64,000 bases of DNA from Clostridium puniceum (GCF_002006345.1 NZ_LZZM01000154.1:1-64000), one strand, 5' to 3'; shown: positions 37,254 to 46,679, numbered from the stretch's first letter. Program-made: numbers and translations. Notes: a model not told the origin generated them from the letters alone.

Positions 37254-38477
37254 ATGTTAACTTGTAACAAAGAAAGACTTCAAGATAAAATAACAACTTT
37301 TAGTAAGTTTGGAGATACAGGAAAAGGTGGAATTACAAGATTATCTTTGTCACCTGCAGCACTAGATGCAAGGGAGGAATTCTGCAAAAGATGTAAAGCT
37401 CTTGGAATGGAAATAAAAACAGATGATATGGCTAATATTTATGCTACTATTTCTGGAGATGATAATTTGCCAGGAATTATGATGGGATCACATGCAGATT
37501 CAGTTAAACAAGGTGGAAATTATGATGGGATTCTAGGAGTTCTTACTGCTTTAGAAGCAGCTGAAACTATAGTTACAGAAAAGATACCTCATAAACATCC
37601 TATCACTGTAGTTATATGGACTAATGAAGAAGGTGCACGCTTTGAGCCTGCAATGATGTCATCAGGTGTCATAACAGGAAAATTTGATAAAGATGTAATG
37701 CTAGCTTCTAAAGATACAGAAGGAGTTACTTTTAAAGAAGCATTAGAAGCTAGTGGATATATGGGTGAAACTCAAAATAGAATAACTCCAGAAAAGTATA
37801 AGGCGTTAGTAGAATTGCATATAGAACAAGGACCTGTTTTGGAGTATGAAAAAATTGATATTGGTGTTGTTGAAGGTGTTTGTGGAATGATTAATTATGA
37901 ATTTACATTTATGGGACAAGCAGATCATGCAGGAACAACACCAATGAAATATAGAAAGGATGCGTTATATGCAGCTACAAAGGCAATTCAATATCTCCAT
38001 GATGAACTTGATAAACTTGATAACAAATTAGTATACACAACAGGAAAGATTTCAGCTCATCCCAATATTCATACTGTTATTCCCGATCTTGTTAAATTCA
38101 CATTAGATGCAAGACATCAAGATCCGGAAGTAATTAATCAAGTTCTCGAAATAATCAAAGCTATTCCTAAAGTAGTTGAAAAATGTGAAGCAAGCTATGA
38201 AAAAGCATGGTCACGTAATACAGTTCATTTTCATTCTGAATTTGTGGATTATGTTGAAAAGAATGCAAAGGAATTTGGATATTCAACTAAAAGAATGTAT
38301 AGTGGTCCTGGACATGATGCTCAATTTATTACAGAGTTAATTCCAACCACAATGATTTTTGTTCCAAGTGAAAATGGTCATAGTCATTGTGAAAAAGAGT
38401 TTACACCTCTTGAAAACTGTTGGAAGGGAACAAATGTATTATTACAAACAATTTTAGATATAGACAAAAACAATTAG
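37254..38477 (+). CDS. N-carbamoyl-beta-alanine amidohydrolase / M20-family Zn hydrolase (PydC-like)
   Basis: A 407-residue metallo-hydrolase of the AllC/HyuC group. Metal ligands and signatures: MGSHADSVKQGGNYDGILG, WTNEEGARF, ELHIEQGPVLE, the dimer-domain motif GQADHAGTTPM, and the closing GPGHDAQF and PSENGHSHCE. It releases CO2 and ammonia from N-carbamoyl-beta-alanine, yielding the beta-alanine used by the transaminase at 27682. Allantoate or carbamoyl-amino acids are alternative substrates, less likely in this context. AAGGAGG precedes the ATG, 68 bases after the dehydrogenase gene. Confidence 0.92.
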   Translation: MLTCNKERLQDKITTFSKFGDTGKGGITRLSLSPAALDAREEFCKRCKALGMEIKTDDMANIYATISGDDNLPGIMMGSHADSVKQGGNYDGILGVLTALEAAETIVTEKIPHKHPITVVIWTNEEGARFEPAMMSSGVITGKFDKDVMLASKDTEGVTFKEALEASGYMGETQNRITPEKYKALVELHIEQGPVLEYEKIDIGVVEGVCGMINYEFTFMGQADHAGTTPMKYRKDALYAATKAIQYLHDELDKLDNKLVYTTGKISAHPNIHTVIPDLVKFTLDARHQDPEVINQVLEIIKAIPKVVEKCEASYEKAWSRNTVHFHSEFVDYVEKNAKEFGYSTKRMYSGPGHDAQFITELIPTTMIFVPSENGHSHCEKEFTPLENCWKGTNVLLQTILDIDKNN

Positions 38478-38759
38478 CAATTGTATGTATGTTGCAATTA
38501 TAAATTTTATGTAAGAATTGTTTTTACAACATATATTAAATGAAGAAAAAATATATGTATTTAGTATAAAATCAAGTAAGAATAAAAATTTTTAAACTTA
38601 ATTGTAAATTAACATATAAATTTTACATTTTAAATATTAATAAGAAAAAGTTAAGATTATTTAGTTAAACTATGCTATTACTTATTTTTATTAAGAGTTT
38701 TAAGCAAATGTTGAATATAAATCATATATCTGTTAATATACTAATATATTAATTAGATG

Positions 38760-38820
38760 GAGATAATGGGGTCTCAAGAAATATGCGGCGACCTTATTAT
38801 CTCTTCTTTTATTTATTTTG
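38760..38820 (+). terminator. Terminator downstream of the pyrimidine operon
   Basis: 38760-38773 (GAGATAATGGGGTC) pairs with 38790-38803 over 14 bp with two G-U pairs, followed by TTCTTTTATTTATTTT. It lies 280 bases after the amidohydrolase stop. The intervening bases are A/T-rich without an ORF. Confidence 0.8.
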
Positions 38821-38983
38821 ATATGTAATTAAAAAAGCAAATTATATTAAGCCCCCAAAAGGAATATATCTAAGATGTGAAGATTTACTGATGCCATTGT
38901 ATTTCTACTCATCCCACATAATGTAGTTTCCACACATTAATCGCTATATTATTTTAGAATATTGCCTTTTAATAATATATGAG

Positions 38984-39028
38984 AACCTCTGTATTTGAAT
39001 AGCTTCATAAATACAGAGGTTTCTTTTT
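38984..39028 (+). terminator. Second terminator before the cellulase gene
   Basis: A perfect 13-bp stem, 38984-38996 (AACCTCTGTATTT) with 39009-39021, followed by TCTTTTTAT. Between this and the previous terminator are about 160 bases without a + strand gene. It may end a short untranslated transcript or act as an attenuator in the cellulase leader; a TATAAT at about 39160 could serve the cellulase gene itself. Confidence 0.8.
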
Positions 39029-39190
39029 ATATTTTCAAGATAAATATTGTTAAATATAAAATTTTAAGCGTAAGATATATAAATTAAAAAAAATAGAATA
39101 AATAAGGAATAAAATTGCAATTTTAAGAAGAAACCAACTAAAAATTTAAAGAAAATAGTATAATTTATCTAAAAAGAGATGGGGGATTTT

Positions 39191-41248
39191 ATGAATTTTA
39201 ATAAAATAAAAAAGGTATTAGCACTTTTAACAGTAGCATCTATGTTTTCTACTGGAGGATTTGCGATGCCTGTTAATGCAGAAACTACAGATAACTATGC
39301 TAAAGCGCTTCAATTATCACTATATTTTTATGATGCAAATCAATGTGGAAATGTAAGTGGAACTAATAGACTTACTTATAGAGGGGATTGCCATTTAGCA
39401 GATGAGAAGGTTCCACTCATACCTAAAAGTGGTGGAAAGGGAACAAATTTATCTGCGTCATTTATAGCTGCTAATAAAAATGTATTAGATCCAGATGAAA
39501 ATGGAAGTGTTGACTTAAGTGGAGGTTATCATGATTGTGGAGATCATGTGAAATTTGGGATGACACAAGGATATTCAGGCTCAACTTTAGGTTGGGGATA
39601 TTACGAATTTAAAAATTCATATGCTAAAATTGGAGAACAAGATCATATAGAAAACATATTGAGATGGTTTAATGATTATTTCATGAGATGTACTTTTAGA
39701 GATGCAAATGGAAACGTTGTAGCTTTTGCTTATCAAGTGGGAGATGGAAATACAGATCATGGTTACTGGGGAGCACCAGAATTGCAAGCTACTGATAGAC
39801 CAGCTTGGTTTGCAACAGCTGAAACACCTGCAAGTGATCAATGTGCAGAAGCAGCAGCTTCTCTTGCAGTTAATTATATGAACTTTAAGGATAGTGATTT
39901 AGTATACGCTAACAAATGTTTAGACACTGCCAAAGCATTATACAAATTTGCAAAAAATAACAGAGGCATAGGATTTTCAGGAGGATTCTATAATTCAGGA
40001 TATGATGAAGATGATCTTTCTTGGGCAGCAGCATGGCTTAATCGTGCAACTGGAGATAAGTCATATTTAAACGATGTAATAGCTACAGATAGTAGTGGCA
40101 ATTATACAGGATATTTGAAAAAGACTGTAAACAATAAATCATGGAATTATCGCAATAGCTGGGTTCATTGTTGGGATAATGTTTGGGCCGGAGTATACGG
40201 AATTCTTGCACCTATAACAAATGATTCAACATATTGGAATGAATTTAGATGGAATGCAGAATATTGGTCAGGAGTTACTCACCAAGATAATAGTGGAGGT
40301 TACTTAAATAAAACATCAGGTGGATATAGTTTTCTAAATCAATGGGGATCTGCAAGATATAACACAGCAGCACAGTTATGCGCTCTTATTTATAATAAAT
40401 ATAAACCTAATGCAGGAATAACTGATTGGTCTAAAAAACAAATGAATTATCTTTTAGGTAATAATCCACTAAATAGAAGTTATGAAGTTGGATATTCTGA
40501 AAAATCTGTTAAGTATCCTCATCATAGAGCTTCTCATGGATCAACAACAAATAAGCTAGAAAATCCAGTCGAATCAAAACACACTTTATGGGGAGCTTTA
40601 GTTGGGGGACCAGATGGCAGTGATAATCATATAGATTCAAGAGGCGAATATGTATCAAATGAAGTAGGCATTGATTATAATGCGGGTTTTGTTGGAGCTC
40701 TTGCAGGGCTTTATGAAATATATGGTGAAGGTCAACAACCACTATCAGATATTCCAGAAGTTATAAAAGTAAAAGGTGATACTCAAGCACCAACAGCTCC
40801 AAGTAATTTATCTTGCGACAGAAAAACCGCTAATTCTGTTACTCTTCTATGGACTTCGGCAACTGATAATGTAGGAGTAACTAGCTATGATATATATAAT
40901 GGTTCAACATTAGTAGGAACAAGTCAAACATCAAGTTATACCGTAACAGGATTAAATGCAAATACAACTTATAGCTTTACTATAAAAGCTAAAGATGCTG
41001 CTAATAATATATCGTTAGCTAGTAGTCCGTTAAGTGTAACAACTAGTTCTGATGATAAATTATTGCTAGGTGATGTAAATGGTGACGGTGAAATTGATAT
41101 GCTAGACTATATGGAATTGCAAAAATATATATCATTTGGTCAAGCAAACAACATAAATAAACAAAATTCAGATATAAATGGAGATACAAGAATTAATACA
41201 GCAGATCTTTTTGCGCTAAGAAAAATTATTTTGAATGATAGTTTATAA
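39191..41248 (+). CDS. Secreted GH9 cellulase with FN3 and dockerin domains
   Basis: A 685-residue extracellular endoglucanase. The signal peptide (about 1-31) ends near MPVNAE. The GH9 catalytic domain (about 35-515) shows the catalytic aspartates in GGYHDCGDHVKFG, the conserved His block VKYPHHRASHG and the acid Glu in YVSNEVGIDYNAGF. A fibronectin III domain (about 535-617) follows, where many clostridial GH9 enzymes have a CBM3. The C terminus is a type I dockerin with two calcium loops (GDVNGDGEIDMLDYMEL and SDINGDTRINTADLFAL), so it should dock to a scaffoldin. None is in the window. The start is ATG 39191 with GGGGGAT upstream. Confidence 0.93.
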   Translation: MNFNKIKKVLALLTVASMFSTGGFAMPVNAETTDNYAKALQLSLYFYDANQCGNVSGTNRLTYRGDCHLADEKVPLIPKSGGKGTNLSASFIAANKNVLDPDENGSVDLSGGYHDCGDHVKFGMTQGYSGSTLGWGYYEFKNSYAKIGEQDHIENILRWFNDYFMRCTFRDANGNVVAFAYQVGDGNTDHGYWGAPELQATDRPAWFATAETPASDQCAEAAASLAVNYMNFKDSDLVYANKCLDTAKALYKFAKNNRGIGFSGGFYNSGYDEDDLSWAAAWLNRATGDKSYLNDVIATDSSGNYTGYLKKTVNNKSWNYRNSWVHCWDNVWAGVYGILAPITNDSTYWNEFRWNAEYWSGVTHQDNSGGYLNKTSGGYSFLNQWGSARYNTAAQLCALIYNKYKPNAGITDWSKKQMNYLLGNNPLNRSYEVGYSEKSVKYPHHRASHGSTTNKLENPVESKHTLWGALVGGPDGSDNHIDSRGEYVSNEVGIDYNAGFVGALAGLYEIYGEGQQPLSDIPEVIKVKGDTQAPTAPSNLSCDRKTANSVTLLWTSATDNVGVTSYDIYNGSTLVGTSQTSSYTVTGLNANTTYSFTIKAKDAANNISLASSPLSVTTSSDDKLLLGDVNGDGEIDMLDYMELQKYISFGQANNINKQNSDINGDTRINTADLFALRKIILNDSL

Positions 41249-41276
41249 AGCTCTATAAATAACTTTTTAGAAACTT

Positions 41277-41336
41277 AAAAAACTTCTTTCTGGAAAAATT
41301 TAGAAAATAAATTTTTATTAAGAAGAAGTTTTTTTA
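41277..41336 (+). terminator. Terminator of the cellulase gene
   Basis: AAAAAACTTCTT (from 41277) pairs with AAGAAGTTTTTTT (41323-41335) over a long A/T loop, ending in seven T. Confidence 0.75.
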
Positions 41337-41381
41337 TGCTATAATCTAAGATAAAGAAAATGATTGTGATGGAGGAGAAAG

Positions 41382-42995
41382 GTGAATAATAAAATAAATT
41401 TAATTAGATTATTAAAAATATTATTGAGTGTATATTTAGTAATAGGACTACTCTTAGTATTAAACAGTTCTTTAATTTTAGATTTAAGTCTCAATATATT
41501 GACTATTGTTGGAATTTTTGTAGTATGTACCTTTGGATATGGATTTCTAATAAAAAATAAAAGATATATAATATCAGCAGTAATAGTGGCTATAGGTTAT
41601 ATTATAGTATTAATCGGATCTAGTCCATTAATGAACTATAATGCGCACAGAAATTTAATAGGAACTGTAGAAGAAGTAGATTTTTCAAGTCAAATAGAAT
41701 ATATAGATATTAATCAACTTCCTACAATAGATAAGGAACTTGCAAACAAATTAGCAGATAAAAAATTGGGTGAAGTCACTAGCCTTGGAAGCCAAGTTAC
41801 AGTTGGAGAATTAGATTTACAAAATGTAAATGGACAACTGTATTATGTAGGACCACTTGAACATTCATCTTTTCTTAAATGGTTTACAAATAGAGAAGGA
41901 ACAATAGGATATATTAAGGTAAGTGCCACAAATCAAAATGATGTAGAGCTAGTTACTAAGCTTGATGGAAAAGATATTAAGCTTAAATATTTAAATTCAG
42001 CTTATATTCTTAGTGAATTAAATAGAGCGGCGTATTTTAGAGATATGAAAGCAGGCCATACAGATTTCACTTTTGAATTAGATGATAGTGGAAGGCCATA
42101 CTGGATAATTACAAGATATGATAATGGTGTTGGAATCACTGAATCAAAAGCTATTGGAGCGTTAATAATGGATGCTCAAACAGGTGAATCAAATGTGTAT
42201 GATATAAATAATATACCAGGCTGGGTAGATAGAATACAACCAATTAACTACATTAATAGATATGTTAATAAATGGGGAGAATTAGTTCATGGAGTTTTAA
42301 ATTTTACAGATAAAGACAAGTTAAAATCAACTGGTGATATGAATATAATTTATAATAAGGAAAAATGCTATTATTACACAGGTATAACTTCAGTTGGGAG
42401 TGATGAATCTCTTGTGGGATTTACCTTAACAAATACTAGAACTGGAGAAACTAAGATGTATAAAACTGCTGGTGCAACAGAAGAAGCAAGTATGAGGTCA
42501 GCAGAAGGCAAAGTTCAACAATATGGATATACTGCAACCTTCCCGTATTTAATAAATATACAAAATGAACCAACGTATTTTATGACACTAAAGGATTCTA
42601 ATGGATTAGTTAAGCAATATTCTATGGTAAATGTTAAAAATTATAATACTGTAGGTGTAGGGGATTCTTTGCAGGCTACTTTAAATAAATATCTCGAAGG
42701 CTTAACTAATACTAATATTTCGCTTGAAGGTGGAAATCAAGATGAAGTAATAAAGGGTGAGGTTGAAAGAATAGGTGTAATCATTAAAGAAGGAACAAGT
42801 ATATATGATATTAAACTTAAAAATAACGATAATATTTTCTCGGTTTCAACTGAAGCAGCTAGGGAGGTTGCTCTAACTAAAGCTGGAGATATAGTAGAAA
42901 TGAAATATATTAAAGTTGGAAACGGAAAATATATATTAACCAATTCCTTCACTAATGTATCGTTTACAGAAATAGAAGAAAAAAAGAACCAATAA
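41382..42995 (+). CDS. Membrane protein of unknown function with large extracytoplasmic domain
   Basis: A 537-residue protein. Three hydrophobic helices lie at about residues 8-30, 33-52 and 61-81; the rest is soluble and rich in beta-strand-like segments (YIDINQLPTID, GLTNTNISLEGG). It contains paired phrases such as SKAIGALIMDAQTGESNVYD that recall peptidase-propeptide (PepSY-like) repeats, but I do not recognise the family with certainty. The start GTG 41382 has GGAGGAG five bases before. It stands alone between terminators and promoter-like gaps, so its role cannot be inferred from neighbours. Confidence 0.8.
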   Translation: MNNKINLIRLLKILLSVYLVIGLLLVLNSSLILDLSLNILTIVGIFVVCTFGYGFLIKNKRYIISAVIVAIGYIIVLIGSSPLMNYNAHRNLIGTVEEVDFSSQIEYIDINQLPTIDKELANKLADKKLGEVTSLGSQVTVGELDLQNVNGQLYYVGPLEHSSFLKWFTNREGTIGYIKVSATNQNDVELVTKLDGKDIKLKYLNSAYILSELNRAAYFRDMKAGHTDFTFELDDSGRPYWIITRYDNGVGITESKAIGALIMDAQTGESNVYDINNIPGWVDRIQPINYINRYVNKWGELVHGVLNFTDKDKLKSTGDMNIIYNKEKCYYYTGITSVGSDESLVGFTLTNTRTGETKMYKTAGATEEASMRSAEGKVQQYGYTATFPYLINIQNEPTYFMTLKDSNGLVKQYSMVNVKNYNTVGVGDSLQATLNKYLEGLTNTNISLEGGNQDEVIKGEVERIGVIIKEGTSIYDIKLKNNDNIFSVSTEAAREVALTKAGDIVEMKYIKVGNGKYILTNSFTNVSFTEIEEKKNQ

Positions 42996-43147
42996 TAAAT
43001 TTTCATATTGTAATTTAAAATAGGATATGATATACTGAGAATGTTCCTAAGGGGATAAAAAAATATATCAAAGATTTAATTAGATTAAAATTTCTCCTTA
43101 TGAGAAAGTATTAGTTAAGTAAGTCTTTAAATTTGGAGGAATTGAAA

Positions 43148-43303
43148 ATGGAAGATAAAACATTAGTATGTAAAGATTGCGGAAAAGAATTCATATTCAC
43201 AGTTGGAGAACAAGAATTCTACAAAGAAAAAGGATTTGAAAACGAACCAGTAAGATGTGCTGATTGTAGAAGAGCTAGAAAGCAACAAAATAACAGAAGA
43301 TAG
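43148..43303 (+). CDS. 51-residue zinc-ribbon protein
   Basis: A small protein with CKDCGKEFIFT near residue 8 and CADCRRARK near residue 37, the four cysteines of a treble-clef/zinc-ribbon fold (probable zinc-ribbon family). The middle stretch EQEFYKEKGFENEP is typical of this family in Firmicutes. It probably binds nucleic acid or protein; its function is unknown. GGAGGA seven bases before the ATG and a perfect terminator 17 bases after the stop mark it as a real single gene. Confidence 0.9.
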   Translation: MEDKTLVCKDCGKEFIFTVGEQEFYKEKGFENEPVRCADCRRARKQQNNRR

Positions 43304-43320
43304 TTTCTGTTTGAAAAAAT

Positions 43321-43358
43321 GAGCTATAAGAGTTTACTCTTATAGCTCATTATTATTT
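43321..43358 (+). terminator. Terminator after the zinc-ribbon gene
   Basis: A perfect 12-bp stem GAGCTATAAGAG (43321-43332) / CTCTTATAGCTC (43337-43348) with loop TTTA, followed by ATTATTATTTTA. Confidence 0.88.
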
Positions 43359-43405
43359 TATAAAATATACATATAGGTTACTAAGATAAGGAGATATAAA
43401 ATATT

Positions 43406-43954
43406 ATGTATATGATTCAAAATTTAGATAATAGTATTTTACAATTTATACAAATAAATATGAGAAGTCCATTAGGAGATAAAATTATGATTTCATTAAC
43501 AAGCTTAGGTGATGGAGCAACAATATGGATGATGATTGGACTAGCATTTTTCATAAGCAAAAAATATAGAAAATATTCATTTATGATTATAGTTGCACTA
43601 ATTTTGTGTTATGTGATAGGTAATTTAGGGCTAAAGCTTTTGGTTGCTAGAGCTCGTCCTTTTGATGTTATACCTTTATTAGAAGGTTTGCTAATTAAAT
43701 CACCAACAGACTTTTCATTTCCATCAGGACATACAATGTGTTCATTTGCAGCTAGTGTAGTAATATTTTATATGAATAAAAGAATTGGAATTTTTGCATT
43801 AATTTTAAGTTCTTTTATTGGATTTTCAAGATTATATTTATATGTACATTATCCATCTGATGTTTTGGGAGGGATGATTATTGGAATTATAATTGGAATT
43901 TCAACTATAATCATATTTAAAAAGATTAAGAAACAAAGGGGAAAAACGTTTTGA
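43406..43954 (+). CDS. PAP2-family membrane phosphatase
   Basis: A 182-residue integral membrane protein with about five helices and the three-part phosphatase signature: KLLVARARPFD, FPSGHTMCSFA, and SRLYLYVHYPSDVLGG. Such enzymes remove phosphate from lipid phosphates, for example undecaprenyl pyrophosphate or phosphatidic acid, at the outer face of the membrane. AAGGAG precedes the ATG. It is followed 56 bases later by a lipoprotein gene, perhaps in the same transcript. Confidence 0.9.
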   Translation: MYMIQNLDNSILQFIQINMRSPLGDKIMISLTSLGDGATIWMMIGLAFFISKKYRKYSFMIIVALILCYVIGNLGLKLLVARARPFDVIPLLEGLLIKSPTDFSFPSGHTMCSFAASVVIFYMNKRIGIFALILSSFIGFSRLYLYVHYPSDVLGGMIIGIIIGISTIIIFKKIKKQRGKTF

Positions 43955-44010
43955 AATAAAGGAATTTTAACAGTTTTGTAGAAATATAATTTTTGTAGGG
44001 GAGATAAAAT

Positions 44011-44631
44011 ATGAAGAGAAAATTTAAATTAGCAATTTTAGCTGGAACAGTATCTATATTAATTTTTTCTGGAATTGGCTGTGCAAAATTAAATGATTGG
44101 ATAGGAAAAATAAAAGGAGATTTAGTAGGACAACATTTTACAATAAGTACATATGATGATTATGGAAATAAAACATTAACTATTGATGGAAAGAAAGTTT
44201 CTGTTGGATTACTTCAAAATAGTGAAAATTTTGATAAAAAGACTGAAGCTTTTAAATCAGAAGTTTTAGAAGTTACTATTAATGGAAATCAAATGTTTCA
44301 AGTAGGAAATACAACGATATTTGCAGAAGATGGAGTTGATATGGTAAAAGATTATCAGATTCCAGAAAATATAGAGGTTAATAAAGGTGGAGGATTAGTT
44401 TCAATTGACAGATTTGTTAATAAGATTAAAAATGATATAGGTAAAAAAAAGACGATAATTGTAAGTTCTCAAATGGGAATACCTATAGGTGTATATCAAG
44501 GGAATGATGTTTTTGTAACTATTCCAGAAGATTTGCCTAAAATGACAAGGTTAAATATAGATGGAAAAGCATTATATATACATAGAGCTAATTATACAAT
44601 ATTAGATAGTAATATGATTAAAAATAATTAA
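44011..44631 (+). CDS. Lipoprotein, DUF5052-like
   Basis: A 206-residue protein with a lipoprotein signal: MKRKFKLAILAGTVSILIFS then GIGC, where the Cys is the lipid anchor. The mature part begins KLNDWIGKIKGDLVGQHFTI and is beta-rich, similar to clostridial lipoproteins grouped as DUF5052. It faces the outside of the cell and its function is unknown. GGGGAGAT stands before the ATG. Confidence 0.78.
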   Translation: MKRKFKLAILAGTVSILIFSGIGCAKLNDWIGKIKGDLVGQHFTISTYDDYGNKTLTIDGKKVSVGLLQNSENFDKKTEAFKSEVLEVTINGNQMFQVGNTTIFAEDGVDMVKDYQIPENIEVNKGGGLVSIDRFVNKIKNDIGKKKTIIVSSQMGIPIGVYQGNDVFVTIPEDLPKMTRLNIDGKALYIHRANYTILDSNMIKNN

Positions 44632-44743
44632 ATTATATGATTGCTAATTATTTTGTTACATTAAAAACCTTTGTAGGAACTAAGAATATGTAATTTATTT
44701 ATTAGGATATATATGTAAATAAAGGAGTACAGGTGATAAAGAT

Positions 44744-45100
44744 ATGAGTTGGAATTGCGCAGTATGGCATTCTAATTGTGTTAAAAGTAAAGAAGAGGCA
44801 GAGAAATTATACTTAAAGCTTTGTGAAGGTGATACATCATTAATAGGTCCAACACAAAGAACGCAGGAATTTTATGAAGAATTAACAGCTAAGCATCCAG
44901 AAATAGATGATATTAACGAGGATGAAGTTGGAGATTTAGATTTATGTCCTTGGAGTGTGACTTTTGACAAATCAGAAGGACATATTATTATGTCATGTGA
45001 ATTTAGCAAGGCAGAATATATAAATACTTTAATAAAAGAATTTGCAAAAAAATATGGGTTATCTTTTTATGAGCCACAAAATAATACTTTTGTTTTATAA
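44744..45100 (+). CDS. Conserved hypothetical protein, 118 residues
   Basis: A small acidic soluble protein. Aromatic and proline landmarks (MSWNCAVWHSNC, ELTAKHPEIDDINEDE, DLCPWSVTFDKSEGHIIMSC) recall a widespread bacterial hypothetical family, but I can name no function. It has three to four cysteines without a metal-site spacing. AGGTGAT before the ATG supports the start. It is a single gene with no operon partners. Confidence 0.7.
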   Translation: MSWNCAVWHSNCVKSKEEAEKLYLKLCEGDTSLIGPTQRTQEFYEELTAKHPEIDDINEDEVGDLDLCPWSVTFDKSEGHIIMSCEFSKAEYINTLIKEFAKKYGLSFYEPQNNTFVL

Positions 45101-45233
45101 GTTTAAATTTGGAAAATAAAAAAATCATGCTTCTAATTTATGGGAAAGTATAATATAATAATAAGGTGGTTTTGAGAAGTCTTATAGGGGTATAAGAGAA
45201 AAAGTTTAAATTGAGGGGGATATAGAATATTAT

Positions 45234-45770
45234 ATGGTCAAATTAAAATATTCTGCTTTATATACTGATAATTTAGGGTGTGAGCAGGCAACAGTGTATT
45301 TTTCTAAAGAAGAATTTCAGCTTAAAGTAAGAGGGTGCACCTTTAAAAATGACAGCTTGAATTTTGATTTTTATGGTAAAAACTCAGAAAAATTTAATAG
45401 TCTTTTTTATTTAAAGGATGATGAATTAATAGATTATGTTTTAGATATAAAAATTCCTGTAACATTATTTTGTGATAATGAAGAACGCATAGAAAAATTA
45501 TTATTGCGTGTTGAAAGACGTAAAAATTATTACAATAATTCACTTTCATTTTTTATAAGAGATGTATTTTATAAAGTTGAAGGATATGATTTGCGAGAAT
45601 TATTAATTAAAATGCAAAAAGAATTACCACAAGAATATTACATGAAAGATTGTTTTTCATACATGTTTGAAGGTCACCATTTGAATTTGTTTAAGGTTGA
45701 AAGTAAAAAAATTAAGAAACTCCAAAGGGTTCCAATAACTTATATTAGTGACGATTACTGCTTAAGTTAG
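45234..45770 (+). CDS. Hypothetical protein, 178 residues
   Basis: A soluble protein with no signal peptide or membrane helix (LKYSALYTDNLGCEQATVYF; KIPVTLFCDNEERIEKLLLR). I do not recognise the family. The ATG at 45234 is 15 bases from the nearest ribosome binding site (GAGGGGG), so the true start may be a non-ATG codon a few residues upstream. A terminator follows at 45853. Confidence 0.6.
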   Translation: MVKLKYSALYTDNLGCEQATVYFSKEEFQLKVRGCTFKNDSLNFDFYGKNSEKFNSLFYLKDDELIDYVLDIKIPVTLFCDNEERIEKLLLRVERRKNYYNNSLSFFIRDVFYKVEGYDLRELLIKMQKELPQEYYMKDCFSYMFEGHHLNLFKVESKKIKKLQRVPITYISDDYCLS

Positions 45771-45852
45771 CTTGCGGTTTAATATATTTTTAATTTATAT
45801 TTCAAGCTTAATTAGCTATAGATTATGTTGAATAATGCTAATTGCAGAAATT

Positions 45853-45890
45853 AAAATAGATAGCACATATTACGTATGCTATCTATTTTG
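45853..45890. terminator. Terminator hairpin
   Basis: A perfect 13-bp stem AAAATAGATAGCA (45853-45865) / TGCTATCTATTTT (45877-45889). The short T-run is inside the stem end, and the A-tract on the left would allow use in both directions. Confidence 0.7.
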
Positions 45891-46091
45891 GTTAATTAGA
45901 ACAACTTATTATGGTTATGTTCATTAATAGTGTATGTCAAAAAAATAAAATATATGCACATAATAAAAAATATACAGACATTTTTATTAAGAAAAGAAAA
46001 CTCTTGTATATTTTGAAGAAGGAATATAAAATATAACTATAAGAAAATGATTTTCGTTTAAATGATGTTAATTTAATAAAATAACGCAAAG

Positions 46092-46131
46092 AGGCGTATC
46101 GGTAACCAAGTATTATTTGATATGCCTTTTT
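46092..46131 (+). terminator. Terminator or attenuator upstream of the Lrp gene
   Basis: GGCGTATC (46093-46100) pairs with GATATGCC (46119-46126), followed by TTTTT. The 18-base loop holds a self-complementary GGTAACC. It stands 87 bases before the Lrp-type start, with nothing coding before it for 300 bases, so it more likely regulates the Lrp transcript than ends the distant gene. Confidence 0.6.
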
Positions 46132-46217
46132 ATTATATATTTTTAATAATTAAGTATATAGAGAAACAATTTAAAATGAATTGTTATAAGTATTTTTAAG
46201 GAATAGAGGGATTACAT

Positions 46218-46679
46218 ATGGATAAAATTGATTATAAAATAATTGAACTTTTACAAAAAAATGCGCGTTATCCGCTTAAGCATTTGGCAGAGGAAGTTTT
46301 TTTATCAACACCAGCAGTATCAGCTCGTATTGAAAAATTAGAAAAAGCAAAAGTCATCACAGGATATTCAGCACATGTAGATCCATTGAAATTAGGCTAT
46401 AATATCAAAGCATTTATTAACTTAGAAATGTCACCAAAACAAAAAACAGAGTTTTATCCTTTTATAGCTGAATGCCCTAATGTGCTTGAATGTAACTGTG
46501 TAACAGGTAAATATTCTATGTTAATAAAGGTTGCTTATCATACAACTTTAGAATTAGATGCATTTATAGGGGAACTTCAAAAGTTTGGCAACACAGAAAC
46601 TCAAATAGTTTTTTCTACAGCTGTTGAGCATAGAGGAATAGATGTATCTTCAGAAATTAAAAAAGAACAAATTAAGTAA
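46218..46679 (+). CDS. Lrp/AsnC-family transcriptional regulator
   Basis: A 153-residue regulator. The N-terminal helix-turn-helix (DKIDYKIIELLQKNARYPLK, then LSTPAVSARIEKLEKAKVI) is followed by a C-terminal RAM ligand domain (CPNVLECNCVTGKYSMLIKV). These proteins sense amino acids and form octamers. No amino acid gene is next to it, so its targets are probably elsewhere. The ribosome binding site is weak but correctly placed (AGAGGG). Confidence 0.92.
   Translation: MDKIDYKIIELLQKNARYPLKHLAEEVFLSTPAVSARIEKLEKAKVITGYSAHVDPLKLGYNIKAFINLEMSPKQKTEFYPFIAECPNVLECNCVTGKYSMLIKVAYHTTLELDAFIGELQKFGNTETQIVFSTAVEHRGIDVSSEIKKEQIK

Noticed and set aside
46085-46130. ACGCAAAG and CGGTAACC near the Lrp leader suggested a class I c-di-GMP riboswitch
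   Set aside because: The tetraloop-receptor and GGCAAACC parts of the class I aptamer are absent and the order of blocks does not fit. Only a simple terminator hairpin remains.
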